Shown here in pieces: positions 1-10,431 of a stretch of DNA of 55,314 nt; position 1 is the stretch's first letter; each line of letters opens with the position of its first letter. Source of the DNA: Cladosporium sp. IMV 00045 (lineage: Eukaryota; Ascomycota; Dothideomycetes; Cladosporiales; Cladosporiaceae). The notes below the pieces were generated by a model. The model did no database searches. It was not told where the DNA came from and saw only the letters and a list, made by a program, of their open reading frames with translations. The translations under genes were made by a program, and so were the position numbers. The stretch covers positions 1 through 55,314 of the forward strand of contig MSJI02000500.1 in assembly GCA_001931905.2 (NCBI GenBank). Reading direction: 5' to 3'.

Positions 1-17
1 AAAAGGAAAGCAAGAAA

Positions 18-2006
18 TCAAATAACCTTATCAACCCACCTCCCCAACACTCCCTTCCCCAAAAACCTCTCCTCCTCCTCCGCCCACCTCGCCCGTTCAA
101 CAACCTTCCGCGCCCCAAAAGCCCTTACGAACTTCCACGCCTCCGTATCGGCCAAATTCCACGCTTCCACGCCGTCGCGAACGCGCTTCACGTCCAGCGG
201 CTGCTCGCTGCCTTTCCCGCCCTTACCAGCACCGTTCGACCAGCCCCAACTCCCGTCCTTGCCGCCGTCAGGTCTCTTCCCCTCCAGCCCGAAGCGCGAC
301 GAAGCGAGCAGTGCGGCCTCGTCGGCGAGCTGCTTGTCGGACGGCTCGGGGCCTTCCCAGTCCTGCTTTGGAGGCGGGGGGCGGCGCTCGGGACCAGGGA
401 CGGGCGTCTCAGATTGCCCCGAAAGCGCGGGCGCGCGGGGGATGGTGAATCCTAGACTCCAGTCGAGTTCGACGGCTTGCGATTCGGTGAGGTAGGGTTG
501 GTGGGCGGGGGGTTCCTCGGCGGTGAGCCAGAGGGTGCGCGGGGCGGAGAAGTCGGAGGCCACGATGTCTTTGAACCCGACGAGGCGGGCGAAGGAGGAC
601 AGGCCGGTGCCGAGGAGCTCTTTGGTGGCAGAGGTGATCCAGGCGTCGCGGTCGGTGGAGCGGCGGATGAATTTTAGGTCGAGCGTGGGGCGGGAGTGTT
701 TTAGAGAGAGGAGGGTGAAGGGGTGGGGGATCGTGGCGATCGTGAAGGTTTTGGTGTTGTTCCGGAAGACGGGGGGTGTGCTGATGCGGAGGGTGGAGGA
801 GGGAAGGCAGGGGGTGCAGCTGCGGTGGTTGGGCGGGCAGGAGGTGGGTTCCGGGGAGATGGAGCATTGGGATAGGTTGCGTGCGAGGTCTATGGCGGGG
901 GCGACGAGCGTGGAGGTGAATTGGGGGAAGGGTTTGAGGACGGAGATCCCGGAGGGGAAGGAGGATTGCCAGGTCGTGTGGAGGTGGGAATTGATGAGGA
1001 GGGCGAGGTCGGCGAGGCCTTCGTTGCGGGAGGTTTCGAGCTTCTTTTGCGTGGCTTTGTAGAGGCTTTTGATGTTTGCTGTGCTGTAGAAGGCGATGGC
1101 GTCGTGATTTCTGTCCGTTGTGAAGGTCTTGGAGGGGACGGCGTCGAAGATGGAGCTCTTCTTCTGAATGTCGGTGTTCGAGAGGGCGGCTTTGACGACA
1201 CCATCGATGTGGTCTTTACTCCCGACGAATAATCCGTTGTCCAGACTGCCATAGCGGGTGAGTGTTGGATACTCTCCTCTCCGCATGAAGGAGATCAACG
1301 AATCGTCGTAATCTCCCATAGGCACCGCCAGCCAATTGCACAGAATGCCAGTGCCCATACTCTGCCACGCCAACCACCTCATCAGTTCCGTCTCCATCTC
1401 CTTCCCCAGCTGCAGACCCATAAGCTTGCGATACTGCGGATTATTCTTCGCCTCGGCCGGGCCCAAAACGACCGGTTTGAAACCCTTTGCCCACCAAGCC
1501 CTGCGCCAAATCTCGAGCAGCTCTTTCTGGTGCCTCTGCCTCTCATCGTCCTTCTTGTCTGCGGAAACATCGAAGAAAGTATAAATGGGCGGCCTGTTCT
1601 TCTCCGGCGGCAACACGCTCCTGTCCTCGTCGAAAGTGATAGAGCTGCTGAACGGATTCTGCCACTTCCAATCGCTGTACCATCTCGTGCTACCGCTGGT
1701 GCTATTGGCCTGCTCGGGCGGAGGAGTGTGGGCGGGCGCCGCGAAGGGGTTCAACCAGCCAGGCGGGGCGGGGACGTCTTTGGGCAGGCTGGGGATGTGG
1801 TCGACGGCATGGTGGGCTGCGTCGATTGCTTGGTGGGCGCCGGATTGAATTTCGGGGCCGTAGGGCACGTCTTTCAGGTAGGGATCGTATTGGTCGGGGG
1901 TGGAGGTGCCGAGGAAGATGATGCAGAAGAGGACGAAGGCGGCGAGGGAGGTGACGATTTGCAGCCTTCGGGGGAGGAAGGTGCATGGGTTCCAGCGGGT
2001 TGGCAT
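18..2006 (-). CDS. Type II membrane protein of unknown function (fungal conserved)
   Basis: An intronless frame of 662 codons read from the ATG at 2006. The frame stays open 15 codons further upstream but without another ATG. Residues about 15-35 form one hydrophobic segment after a basic stretch (LPRRLQ), then a proline/serine-rich stem and a globular part with the conserved-looking patches PPIYTFFDVS and ARWWAKGF-like WRRAWWAKGFKPVVLG. This layout resembles Golgi or ER type II proteins, and the lumenal part with acidic GDYDD motifs recalls glycosyltransferase-like folds, but I see no certain DxD catalytic site. The last 100 residues are rich in Gly/Glu/Lys. It is transcribed away from the small + strand gene at 2831, with which it shares an 0.8-kb divergent promoter. 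The function is not recognised. Confidence 0.75.
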   Translation of the reverse strand: MPTRWNPCTFLPRRLQIVTSLAAFVLFCIIFLGTSTPDQYDPYLKDVPYGPEIQSGAHQAIDAAHHAVDHIPSLPKDVPAPPGWLNPFAAPAHTPPPEQANSTSGSTRWYSDWKWQNPFSSSITFDEDRSVLPPEKNRPPIYTFFDVSADKKDDERQRHQKELLEIWRRAWWAKGFKPVVLGPAEAKNNPQYRKLMGLQLGKEMETELMRWLAWQSMGTGILCNWLAVPMGDYDDSLISFMRRGEYPTLTRYGSLDNGLFVGSKDHIDGVVKAALSNTDIQKKSSIFDAVPSKTFTTDRNHDAIAFYSTANIKSLYKATQKKLETSRNEGLADLALLINSHLHTTWQSSFPSGISVLKPFPQFTSTLVAPAIDLARNLSQCSISPEPTSCPPNHRSCTPCLPSSTLRISTPPVFRNNTKTFTIATIPHPFTLLSLKHSRPTLDLKFIRRSTDRDAWITSATKELLGTGLSSFARLVGFKDIVASDFSAPRTLWLTAEEPPAHQPYLTESQAVELDWSLGFTIPRAPALSGQSETPVPGPERRPPPPKQDWEGPEPSDKQLADEAALLASSRFGLEGKRPDGGKDGSWGWSNGAGKGGKGSEQPLDVKRVRDGVEAWNLADTEAWKFVRAFGARKVVERARWAEEEERFLGKGVLGRWVDKVI

Positions 2007-2830
2007 GGTTGAGAGGATTGAAGTGTTTTGTTCGTGTTTGTTCAATGGCACGCCGGCCAGCTATTGAGACGAGGTACTCATACAACCGAGAGTCTATAAT
2101 CCATGTGGATGTCGCGTATCGCGTGCGAGAGATTGGCTTGGGGAAACGAACGGGAAGATCGGATGTCGCTTGCTGGATGGAAAGAAGGAAGCAGACGGGA
2201 CAAGCGAGCGATGATTGAGAAATTGAATTCCGAGAATGGAAGAAGTTGACTGGGTGTACGCGCAATGCGATTGAGAATGTGAATGATTGCTATGTCAGAT
2301 GCGATCGAAGGGTCCCTCTCCCCTTGAGAGATGTTGCATCTTGGCATCCCCGAGCATTACAGGTTGTCTCATCTCGTCTAAAATCGTTATTGTCCTGTCA
2401 ATATCAATCAAGATCGGGTAATAACACTGTATAAGGTACAAATGATAAGAGAACTCTGCACCCATCCACAACATAGGTGACTGTAATATTCGATTGACTA
2501 CTATGTAGATGAAAGCCATCTCATCCCCCATCCCTCACCATCTCCTCTACAGTCCCGCCATCGTCATACCTCAGCGCCAAAGCGCACGCGCAATCACATG
2601 CAAATACCCGTTCTTGTTCAACGATAAGTCGTCCAACAGACACTCTCAAGGCCTACAAAGTAAATCTCAACACACATCCAGTATCGCACCTCTCAGGGAC
2701 TCAGGAAAAGTAATACGACAAAAAGAAAAAGATTCCAAAACCAAACAATCACCCACCAGCAGAATCAAATCCCACGAGCGCCACCGAAACAAACCTCCCC
2801 AAGGGCCAGAAACACCAACGATCGGAGACC
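2007..2830. other. Divergent intergenic region
   Basis: About 0.8 kb between two divergently transcribed genes. It should hold both promoters. The open frames here are short, lack family resemblance and overlap one another on both strands. No RNA gene or repeat is visible. Confidence 0.5.
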
Positions 2831-3344
2831 ATGTACCCATCAACAACAGCATCGACATCCACCGTCAATCCACCACCACCCCAACAACCCTCTCCCCGCG
2901 CCCCCTCGCCCACCCCCTACGCAACCCAACACCTCCGCGCCCACGCCTCCGAAACCCTCCTCTCCTACGAACGCCTCTCCTGGCACGCCACGCAACGGAA
3001 TGAAGTAAGTCTGCTTGTAATACCTCCCCAAGAGTCAAATCACCCTCGAATCTCAAATCTCCTCAACAGCTCTAACGTCCTCGTAGTCCCTAGCCCAAAC
3101 CCGCCTCCATTTCCTCTCCCTGCTCTCCGGTTTCAGCGAAAGTGACGAAGAGGCGCTGGTCGATTGGAAGGTGGATTTTTCGCCCGTCGTTTATGGGAAT
3201 GCGAATGGGAGGGGTGGGAGTAGTGCTGGGAAGGGCAAGGAGAGGGAGAGGGATAGGGCGAGTTTGGGCGGTGCTGGTGGAGGGAGTCCGGCGAGTGGAA
3301 GTGGGAGTGGGAGGAAGAAGAGGAGGAGTGGTGCTGGGGGTTAG
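2831..3344 (+). CDS. Small two-exon protein of unknown function
   Basis: Two exons, 2831-3004 and 3087-3344, encode 143 residues. The 82-bp intron opens with GTAAGT, has a CTAAC branch site at about 3072 and closes with GTAG; the phase is 0. The start was chosen because it is the first ATG of the frame and the frame continues cleanly through the splice. The N-terminus is Pro/Ser/Thr-rich, the centre (about residues 30-85) is a likely helical core rich in Leu, Trp and Ser across the splice junction, followed by an acidic patch (SESDEEALVDWKVDF), and the C-terminus is a Gly/Ser/Arg/Lys tail with a basic run RKKRR that could be a nuclear localisation signal. I do not recognise the family. Good splice signals and a core that crosses the intron make it a real gene. 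Confidence 0.6.
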
Positions 3345-3670
3345 GAGGGGAAGGGAATGAGGTGATGGGGAGTGCGAAGGATGGGTCGAGGAATTCATCT
3401 TGGTTTCTTTTTTTCGATTTTTCTTATTTTGTACTTGTATTCTAACCCGGGGGTGATAGATGGGCTTTTTTTTATTGTACGGTAGTTGTGTTTTTTTCCT
3501 TTCAGGATTGCTCTTTTAGCGAGCATATGAGACGAATATACGACGACCACGACGGCTACACCCCTTCATCGCCTCTCAAATTACACAGACCCTCCACCGC
3601 CCTTCTCTTCCATTACACATCCTCTCCCACGTCGTTCACCTCTACTCCCCACACTCCCCAGTGCCTTCCC
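3345..3670. other. Convergent 3' intergenic region
   Basis: About 0.33 kb between two convergent genes. The T-rich stretch near 3400-3500 (several T runs) fits the 3' untranslated end of the left gene. Nothing else is seen. Confidence 0.4.
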
Positions 3671-4739
3671 TCACCAAATCCCCGGCACCATAGCAAAGCT
3701 CTTCTTCTTGTACTTCCCGCCCAGCTCCTTCCTATACCTCCTCTCCTTCTTCTTGGCCCAAATCGCCATCTGGCCAACCGCCAGGGCAATGAAAACCGCC
3801 GTGCTCCAATGCCTGTTAACCGCCAAAATCGCCAACCAAGCCAGACTCTCAAACAAGTAATTCGGGCACGTCACCCAATCGAACCCGAGCCCGCGAGGGA
3901 CACCACGCTCCGTGCTCCCCGGCGCGCGCAAGTTGCGCAGCACAATGTGCGTGTTGAGGTTCGCCAGCTCGCCGAAGACGTACAGCGCGACGGCGGCGTA
4001 GGTGAGCGCGTTGCCGCCGGCGGGATGGTGCGAGGCGGTCGGCGAAGTCGGACTGTAGGTGAAGTAGGCGATGAGCACGCCGCTGAAGAGCCAGTAGTGG
4101 GCGGAGTTTTTGAAGATGTTGGTGTACGGCATGGTGGCGAGGGAGAAGCGGTGGACGAAGAGGGTTTCCAGCTCGCGCTTGAGGAAGTGCAGCGTGATCA
4201 TCCAGAAGGAAAGGGTTTGGAGGGTCGATGGACCCTGGTCGAAGGCGGGGAGGGTGTAGATGTACGGGCGGAGGTAGTAGAAGATGGGATGGATGAGAAG
4301 GGGACCGAGGTATTCGATTATGAAGACGGTGCGCCAGGCGATTTGGGGACCTGGAGGGTGGGAGGTTTAGCTGATGTCTTGCAAGACGAGTGTGTTGTGC
4401 ATACCTAAGTCCTTGACCTGAATTATGTCTCCATCTTGAAGCTCGGTGCTGGCGACGGTGACGGCCTTGTCGTTGGGGATAGAGGTGCCCTTGCCTTGAG
4501 TGATGCGCAGGCGGTGGATGGAGAACTTGGACTCGGCGGCGATACGCTCATACAGGTCGGCGGTGCTGCCTTGGATGTAGATCTTGGTTTCCTTGGGCAG
4601 GCCGGGGATGGGTTTGCCTGTGGAGGGGAGTTGTTGGTTTAGCGGGCGGTCCTCAGGCCAGGCCAGGCCAGGGTGGCATGATCGTGTTTGATGTCTTACC
4701 TCGCGGCTGAACCTTGAGGGTGACCGGTTTGGAGGCCAT
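3671..4739 (-). CDS. TSC13: Very-long-chain enoyl-CoA reductase (TSC13/TECR)
   Basis: Three exons (4739-4700, 4617-4405, 4350-3671) encode 310 residues, the usual length of the family. The enzyme reduces trans-2-enoyl-CoA with NADPH, the last step of the ER very-long-chain fatty acid elongation cycle that feeds sphingolipid synthesis. Residues about 1-84 form the ubiquitin-like N-terminal domain (ends ELQDGDIIQVKDLG). The rest is the membrane steroid-5-alpha-reductase C-terminal domain with several hydrophobic spans. The motif CPNYLFESLAW holds the conserved tyrosine (about Tyr249) that aligns with the catalytic Tyr of yeast Tsc13 and human TECR. Both introns have clear GT-AG borders, and joining them restores one frame (KDLG followed by PQIAWRTVF). 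The tiny first exon codes only 13 residues plus one base. It is divergent from the oxylipin synthase gene, with 1.66 kb between them. Confidence 0.93.
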
Positions 4740-6396
4740 GGCTGAGGTGTGGATTGGGTCAATGAGAGGTGCAGGAGAAGGAGAGTGGTTGCGGGCTGGA
4801 TGGAAGGCTGAGGTTTGGTGGGCTGTTTGCGGAGGCCAGCCTGACTGATGACAACGGGCGGTGGAGGTCTGTCGGATCAACACATCGATTCAACGGATGT
4901 ATGTATTATGTACAGTACAAATAATCAATATCAAAGACCTTGCTCGTGGCCACCAATCAAGACGGCTCTTCAATGCATTACTTGCATATCTCCAATCTGA
5001 GGTGAGACGAGATGACGAATCGGGAAGAGCATTGGGGAGGCATTACAAAGTGACAGGTACAAAACATGTGCAAATGCCGCCAAGGTCAACCCACCAATGC
5101 CAGGCACTGCCGAACGATGTAACCCGCCTTCCAACTACATATCCTGGTGGTATGTCTGTACTAGTTCATCGGCGAGAGCGAGTTCACGGCCTAGCACAAG
5201 CCAGAAACATCATGCCCATGGGTGGATTTTGGTAGCGCCAACGAAGGATGCTGTAACAAATATAGACACAACTATAGCTATGATCCAGCACTCCATGCCT
5301 CGGCAGGCGTCTAGCAATGACAACACAGATATTCCAATTGGACCGATCACTCAGGCAGGAATGCTACTGTACATGCAAGTATGTCATGCCACCTTCGGCA
5401 GACCGGCAAGGGCAAAAAGCAAAGGCAAAGAACAAGGCAACCGACGATATTTCTTCTCCATCCCCCATTCTTTGCCCTGCCTTTCTCCCTACCCTTTAAC
5501 CTCATTCGGGTACCTGAATGTAAGGGTGAAAGGCGACGCTGCAAGCCCCAAGCTCAGCCACCGCCCAAGCACCGCAAGCCGGCTAGGATTCTCTTTCCCC
5601 CAGTACCAACAAAGACAGCTGAACAGTAGCATCGCATCGCTTCTCTTCGCTTCTCAGCTCCAGAACAACGCCATCCAATGCGCCCTCACTCGCCTCACTC
5701 GTCTCATCCCACCCAAGCCATGCCCGCTCCGGCACATGCGAGGACCGGCGCGTTGCGAAGCCCTTGCCGAAGTGCTGACTGGTTCCCAGGCCACCTTCAG
5801 CTGCGGCTGGCTGATATCGCTAGCCTGAACTAGGGAAGAGGGAGCTTTGCAGAGCTGCCTTTTTTCCTCTCGCCTGGCCCTCTCTTGACGTGTGTGCCTG
5901 AGTGAGTGGGTGGTGGTGAGGAGGCCCTCGTCAGTCTACGTCGGAGTACAAAGAGGGCTGACCGTCCTGCCAGTCAATGGTCGAAGGTTGGTCATCTTTA
6001 CTGTCCACTGTTGTTTTCTCACCTCCATTCCTCTCGAGAAGTCAGTCCTCCTTTCCTGTTTGAGTTTTGAACATACCCTACCTGCGAAGCATCCTTTGCT
6101 GGTAGCTATCATCTACATTACTACCATCTACATTACTATCCTTGAAAAGTGTACGTTGATAGTTTCTTTCCTCATGAAAGTGGAACGCGTGGCAGACTTC
6201 CTCTTCCCGGTACCATGTGGCAGCCACGAAGGACCACTTCCAAAACAGGCAGTCGAATATGGACGGTCTGGCCAGACACGCCATTCATGCGACACAAATC
6301 GAGTGTTGGTTGGGTATTCGACCGCAGTCCATACGTTCCACTGCACATTGTGCAACGATACGTATACACATCTGCACAGCTGCAGTGACCGACGCC
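4740..6396. other. Long divergent intergenic region (TSC13 / psi-factor oxygenase)
   Basis: About 1.66 kb without a convincing gene. Open frames up to about 240 codons occur on the + strand (5097-5828), but their composition is irregular and no domain is visible. C/T-rich runs near 5440-5720 fit a promoter or 5' leader of the oxylipin synthase gene. No RNA gene or repeat is recognised. Confidence 0.45.
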
Positions 6397-9300
6397 ATGG
6401 ATCTATTTAAACGTGCAGCCGAGGCTGTCGACAAAAGGGCAAAGCCTCCCGACAATCGACTAGGAGATAAAGAGTTTGGGAATACCAGGACTGATAGGAT
6501 TTGTTCGAGAATAGACTTGACTGACATCCTTTTGATAGAGCAAACATGGACAACTCCGAGCTGTCCAAGTTGGAGGAGTTGAAGCAGACGATCGGTGGCT
6601 CGGTGCAGAATCTCAGGAAGCTTCTGAAGGCCATGAAAGACCCATTGCCCACCGAGACCGGCGACGGCACACAGCTCCCAGAGGAAGAGCATTACGCAGG
6701 TATTGGAGAGAAGTTCGCGACTGCGATCAAGGATGCAACATCTGCCGGCTGGGGCAACCTCACAACTCTCATGGGAGCCGCTGAAGGCATGGCCAGAGGC
6801 GAGCCGATCGACGACAAGAAGTATCTCATGGAATACATCATCCAGGTGGCCACGAAGATCCCGGACGATTTCGTCAGTCAGAAGATCACAGACAAACTCA
6901 TCACAACTCTTTGGAACGACTTGAGCCATCCACCTGACACTCTCATGGGCGACGAGTTCGAATACAGAATGCCCGATGGCAGCAACAACTGCTACCAAAA
7001 CCCAACCATCGGTGCCGCAGGTATGCCCTACGCTCGCACCGTGGCCCCGAAGACGATGCAGCCAGGCAACCTGCCAGACCCTGGCGTTCTCTTCGACACT
7101 CTGATGGCTCGCGGCAAGCCAAAGGAACACCCCAACAAGATCTCGAGCATGCTCTTCTATCTCGCGTCGATTATCATTCACGATTGTTTCAAGACGAGCC
7201 ACACCGATTACAGGAAGTCAGACACCTCCTCCTATCTTGATCTCGCTCCATTGTATGGCAGCAACTGGGCAGACCAGAAGCGGATACGAACCTTTGAAGA
7301 CGGCAAGATCAAGCCGGACTGCTTCTCTGAGACAAGACTTCTCTCCCTCCCTCCCGGTGTTGGATGCATCCTGATCATGTTCAACCGCTACCACAATTAC
7401 GCCGCAGAGCAGCTGGCAGCGATCAATGAGAACGGACGCTTCACGCCAAGCGACAAGACCGTCGACCGCTATGGCGAGAAGGGCCTCAACAAGAGAGACG
7501 ACGATCTTTTCCAGACTGCGCGTCTCATCACCTGCGGAGTCTACGTCAACATCATCTTGGTCGACTACGTCCGCACCATTCTCAACCTGAACCGAACCGA
7601 CTCCAACTGGCAACTCAATCCTCGCAAGGAGATGAAGGATGGCAAGCTCAAGGAAGCGCCGCCTATGGCAACGGGAAACCAAGTCTCTGCCGAATTCAAC
7701 TTGGTCTACCGCTGGCACGCTTCGATTTCGGAGCGTGACGAAGACTGGACGGAAGAGCTGTCGAGGCAGATGTGGGTTGGTAAAGACTCAATGGCAGAAG
7801 TGCCCCAGTACGAAATCATGAAGACTCTCAGGAAAACCGAAGAACACCTTCAGTCGCTGGAGCCCAACGAGAGACCTTTCCCTGCGCTCAAACGCGAGAC
7901 GATGACTCGCATTCAGGAGGGACCGTACAAGGGCAACTTTAAGGATGACGAGATTGCAGAGTTCTTGACCGCCGGTATCGAAGACTGCGCGAACGCAATG
8001 GGCCCTCAGCAAGTGCCCGTCTGTCTGCGTGCAATTGAGATTCTCGGCATTCAGCAGGCTAGGACGTGGCAGCTCTCCACTCTCAACGAGCTTCGCGAGC
8101 ACTTCGGCCTGGCGCGACACCGTACGTTCAGCGACATCACCAAGAACGAGGAAGTTGCAGAAGCACTCAAACACCTCTACGATACGCCCGATAACGTCGA
8201 GCTGTATCCTGGTCTGGTTGTTGAAGATGCGAAGCAGCCCATGTTCCCTGGATCTGGTCTTTGCCCGTCTTACACTACCTCACGAGGCGTGCTGTCGGAC
8301 GCCACAGCCCTCGTGCGTGGCGACCGTTTCTACACGACCGCTTACACTCCTGCTGTCTACACCAACTGGGGTATGCAAGAATGCTCGACCGATAGTACGA
8401 TCGACAATGGCTGCATCATGTACAAGCTTTTCCTGCGCACCTTGCCGCACAACTTCGACCCGCAATCGGTCTACGTCCACTACCCCATGACCGTCCCCAC
8501 AGAGATGAAGAAGGTCCTCCAAGACCTGAAGAAAGACCACATGTACAACTTCGATCGTCCCGCACCAATCCCGAAACCGACCATGATCTTCACCTACGAC
8601 GCCGCAACCAAGATCATGAATGATCAGGAGACGTTCAAGGTGACTTGGGGCAAGGCCATGGAGTTCCTGATGGGCAACGAGGCCAAAGACTTCATGCTGG
8701 CTGGCGATGATGAGCCCAATGCCGACTCGAGGAAGCTCATGGAGAACGCGCTCTATCAGGGCGAATCTTCACGAGCAATCCCCAAGGGAAACGAGAAGTG
8801 GCTGGAGGAAGTGAAGACGTTCTACGAACAGATCACCACCAAACTCCTCAAGCAGAAGAGCTACAAACTCGGCAAACTCAACCAAGTTGACCTGATCCGC
8901 GACATCGGCAACCTCGCCCACGTCCACTTCTCCGCAGAGCTATTCAACCTCCCCCTCAAAACCGAAGAACACCCCGCCGGCATCTTCACCGAGCAACAGC
9001 TCTACCTCATCATGTCTGCCATCTTCATCTGCATCTTCTTCGACGTCGACCCCGCCCGCTCCTTCCCGCTCCGCCAGCAAGCGCGCGAAGTGACCCAGCA
9101 GCTCGGCGAAATCGTCAAGCTGCAAGTCAGCGCCATCCAGAAAGGCGGCTCGATCGTCGAGGGCATCCTCAAAGCCATCCGGCCCGTCTCCAACTCCGCC
9201 CTCAAAGACTACGGCGTGCACATGATCTCCCACCTGCTCAAGCAGGACTCCGACATCGACTCCCTCGTCTGGGGCAACATCATGCAAACCGCCGGCTCCA

Positions 9301-10000
9301 TGGTCGCCACGCAAGGCCAGCTCCTCGGCCAAAGCCTCGACTACATCTTCACCCAAGGCCAAGAACACATCCCCACGCTGCACGATCTCGCGCAATCCGA
9401 CAAGCCCGAAGACTTCGACACGCTGATGCACTACTTCATGGAATTCTCCCGCCTGGCGGGCGAAACGGCTCTCTACCGCCGCGTCGCAAACCCCACAACC
9501 GTCACCGACGGCTCGCAAACACACACCTTCGCCGCGGGCGACAAGCTCGTGATCAACCTCAAAGCCGCCTCGCGCGACCCCCTGGCCTTCCCCTCCCCCA
9601 ACACCGTCGACCCCACGCGCCCTCTCGACGCCTACATCCACATGGGCCACGGCGCGCACCAGTGTCTGGGCCTGCCGATCGTGCGGGTGGCGTGCACGAC
9701 GATGCTGCGGAAGATTTTCCAGCTGCAGAATTTGCGCCCCGCCAGGGTGAGTGTGGGGAGGACGAGTGTGGATAGCTGCGTGAAGAAGGTGGTCAAGGAG
9801 TTTGAGCCGGGGGACAGCGAGAGGTTGCCCGAGGGGTGGGGCTTTCATGCGTATTTGATGGAGGATTGGGATCTGTTCTTCCCGTTTCCGACGAGTGAGT
9901 TCTTCCCTCTTTGCGTTGTCTGTTGCTTGAAGCTTGATGGTTTGCTGACTTACTTTCAACAGGTCTTAAGGTCAACTGGGATGGTGAGATTCCAGAGTAG
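6397..10000 (+). CDS. ppo: Psi-factor-producing oxygenase / linoleate diol synthase-type dioxygenase-P450 fusion
   Basis: A fatty-acid heme dioxygenase fused to a P450-like isomerase; it makes 8-hydroperoxy fatty acids and rearranges them to oxylipin signals that govern sporulation and host interaction. Numbered from the Met at 6546: distal His212 in IHDCFKTSH; TSSYLDLAPLYGSN; radical Tyr388 and proximal His391 in YRWH; C-terminal heme-thiolate Cys1040 in GHGAHQCLG, so the P450 half keeps its ligand, unlike PpoC types. The I-helix site reads ATQGQ (921-925), not the usual ANQxQ. A last intron (9895-9962) restores the family C-terminus SLKVNWDGEIPE. The start may lie at 6397: a 77-bp exon (MDLFKRAAEAVDKRA), an intron 6474-6538 with a weak GTTTGG donor but a good ACTGAC branch, joined in frame; this gives 1156 residues. 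Without it, 1128 residues from 6546. Confidence 0.93.
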
Positions 10001-10431
10001 TGGGCGAGGTAGGCATGTTACGGAAAACAAGGGAATGGAAAGGGGAGAGGAAAAGAGAAGAAAAAGACGAAGAAAACGAGAAGGGAAAGAAAGCTGGCTT
10101 TTTTCCTTCCAATATGTCGTTTTAAGTTCTTCGGTATTGCGGTACTAGTTTGATGTTCGCTCATCTCAACTCTCAAGAAGGCTACTTACGCGTGCATGTA
10201 AACAGAGGGAGTCCACTCAAGTGTGAATGTTGAAGAAGCTTCGAAGTTTGATCTTTCTGCTCCGCGAAGATGTTTACGGAGTATCGTAACAACGACAGAT
10301 CTGGTAGTGACTGGTGGTGTACGACAGTTATTCTGCCTAACGGATTATGTTCTCAAATTACATATCAACAACAGCACAAGCGACTCAAACCTGCCCACCT
10401 CAAAAGACGCTCCCATCACCAAACGCACCCC
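10001..10431. other. Convergent 3' intergenic region
   Basis: About 0.43 kb between the convergent oxylipin synthase and GMC oxidoreductase genes. The first 80 bases are purine-rich (AAGAGAA-type runs), as in a 3' untranslated region. Nothing else is recognised. Confidence 0.4.

Noticed and set aside
5097..5828. Open + strand frame of 243 codons before the oxylipin synthase gene
   Set aside because: No domain, irregular composition, overlaps other open frames; it lies in a C/T-rich promoter or leader region.
6285..7202. Open - strand frame of 305 codons
   Set aside because: Lies opposite the N-terminal half of the oxylipin synthase, whose motifs are certain; a shadow of its codon pattern.
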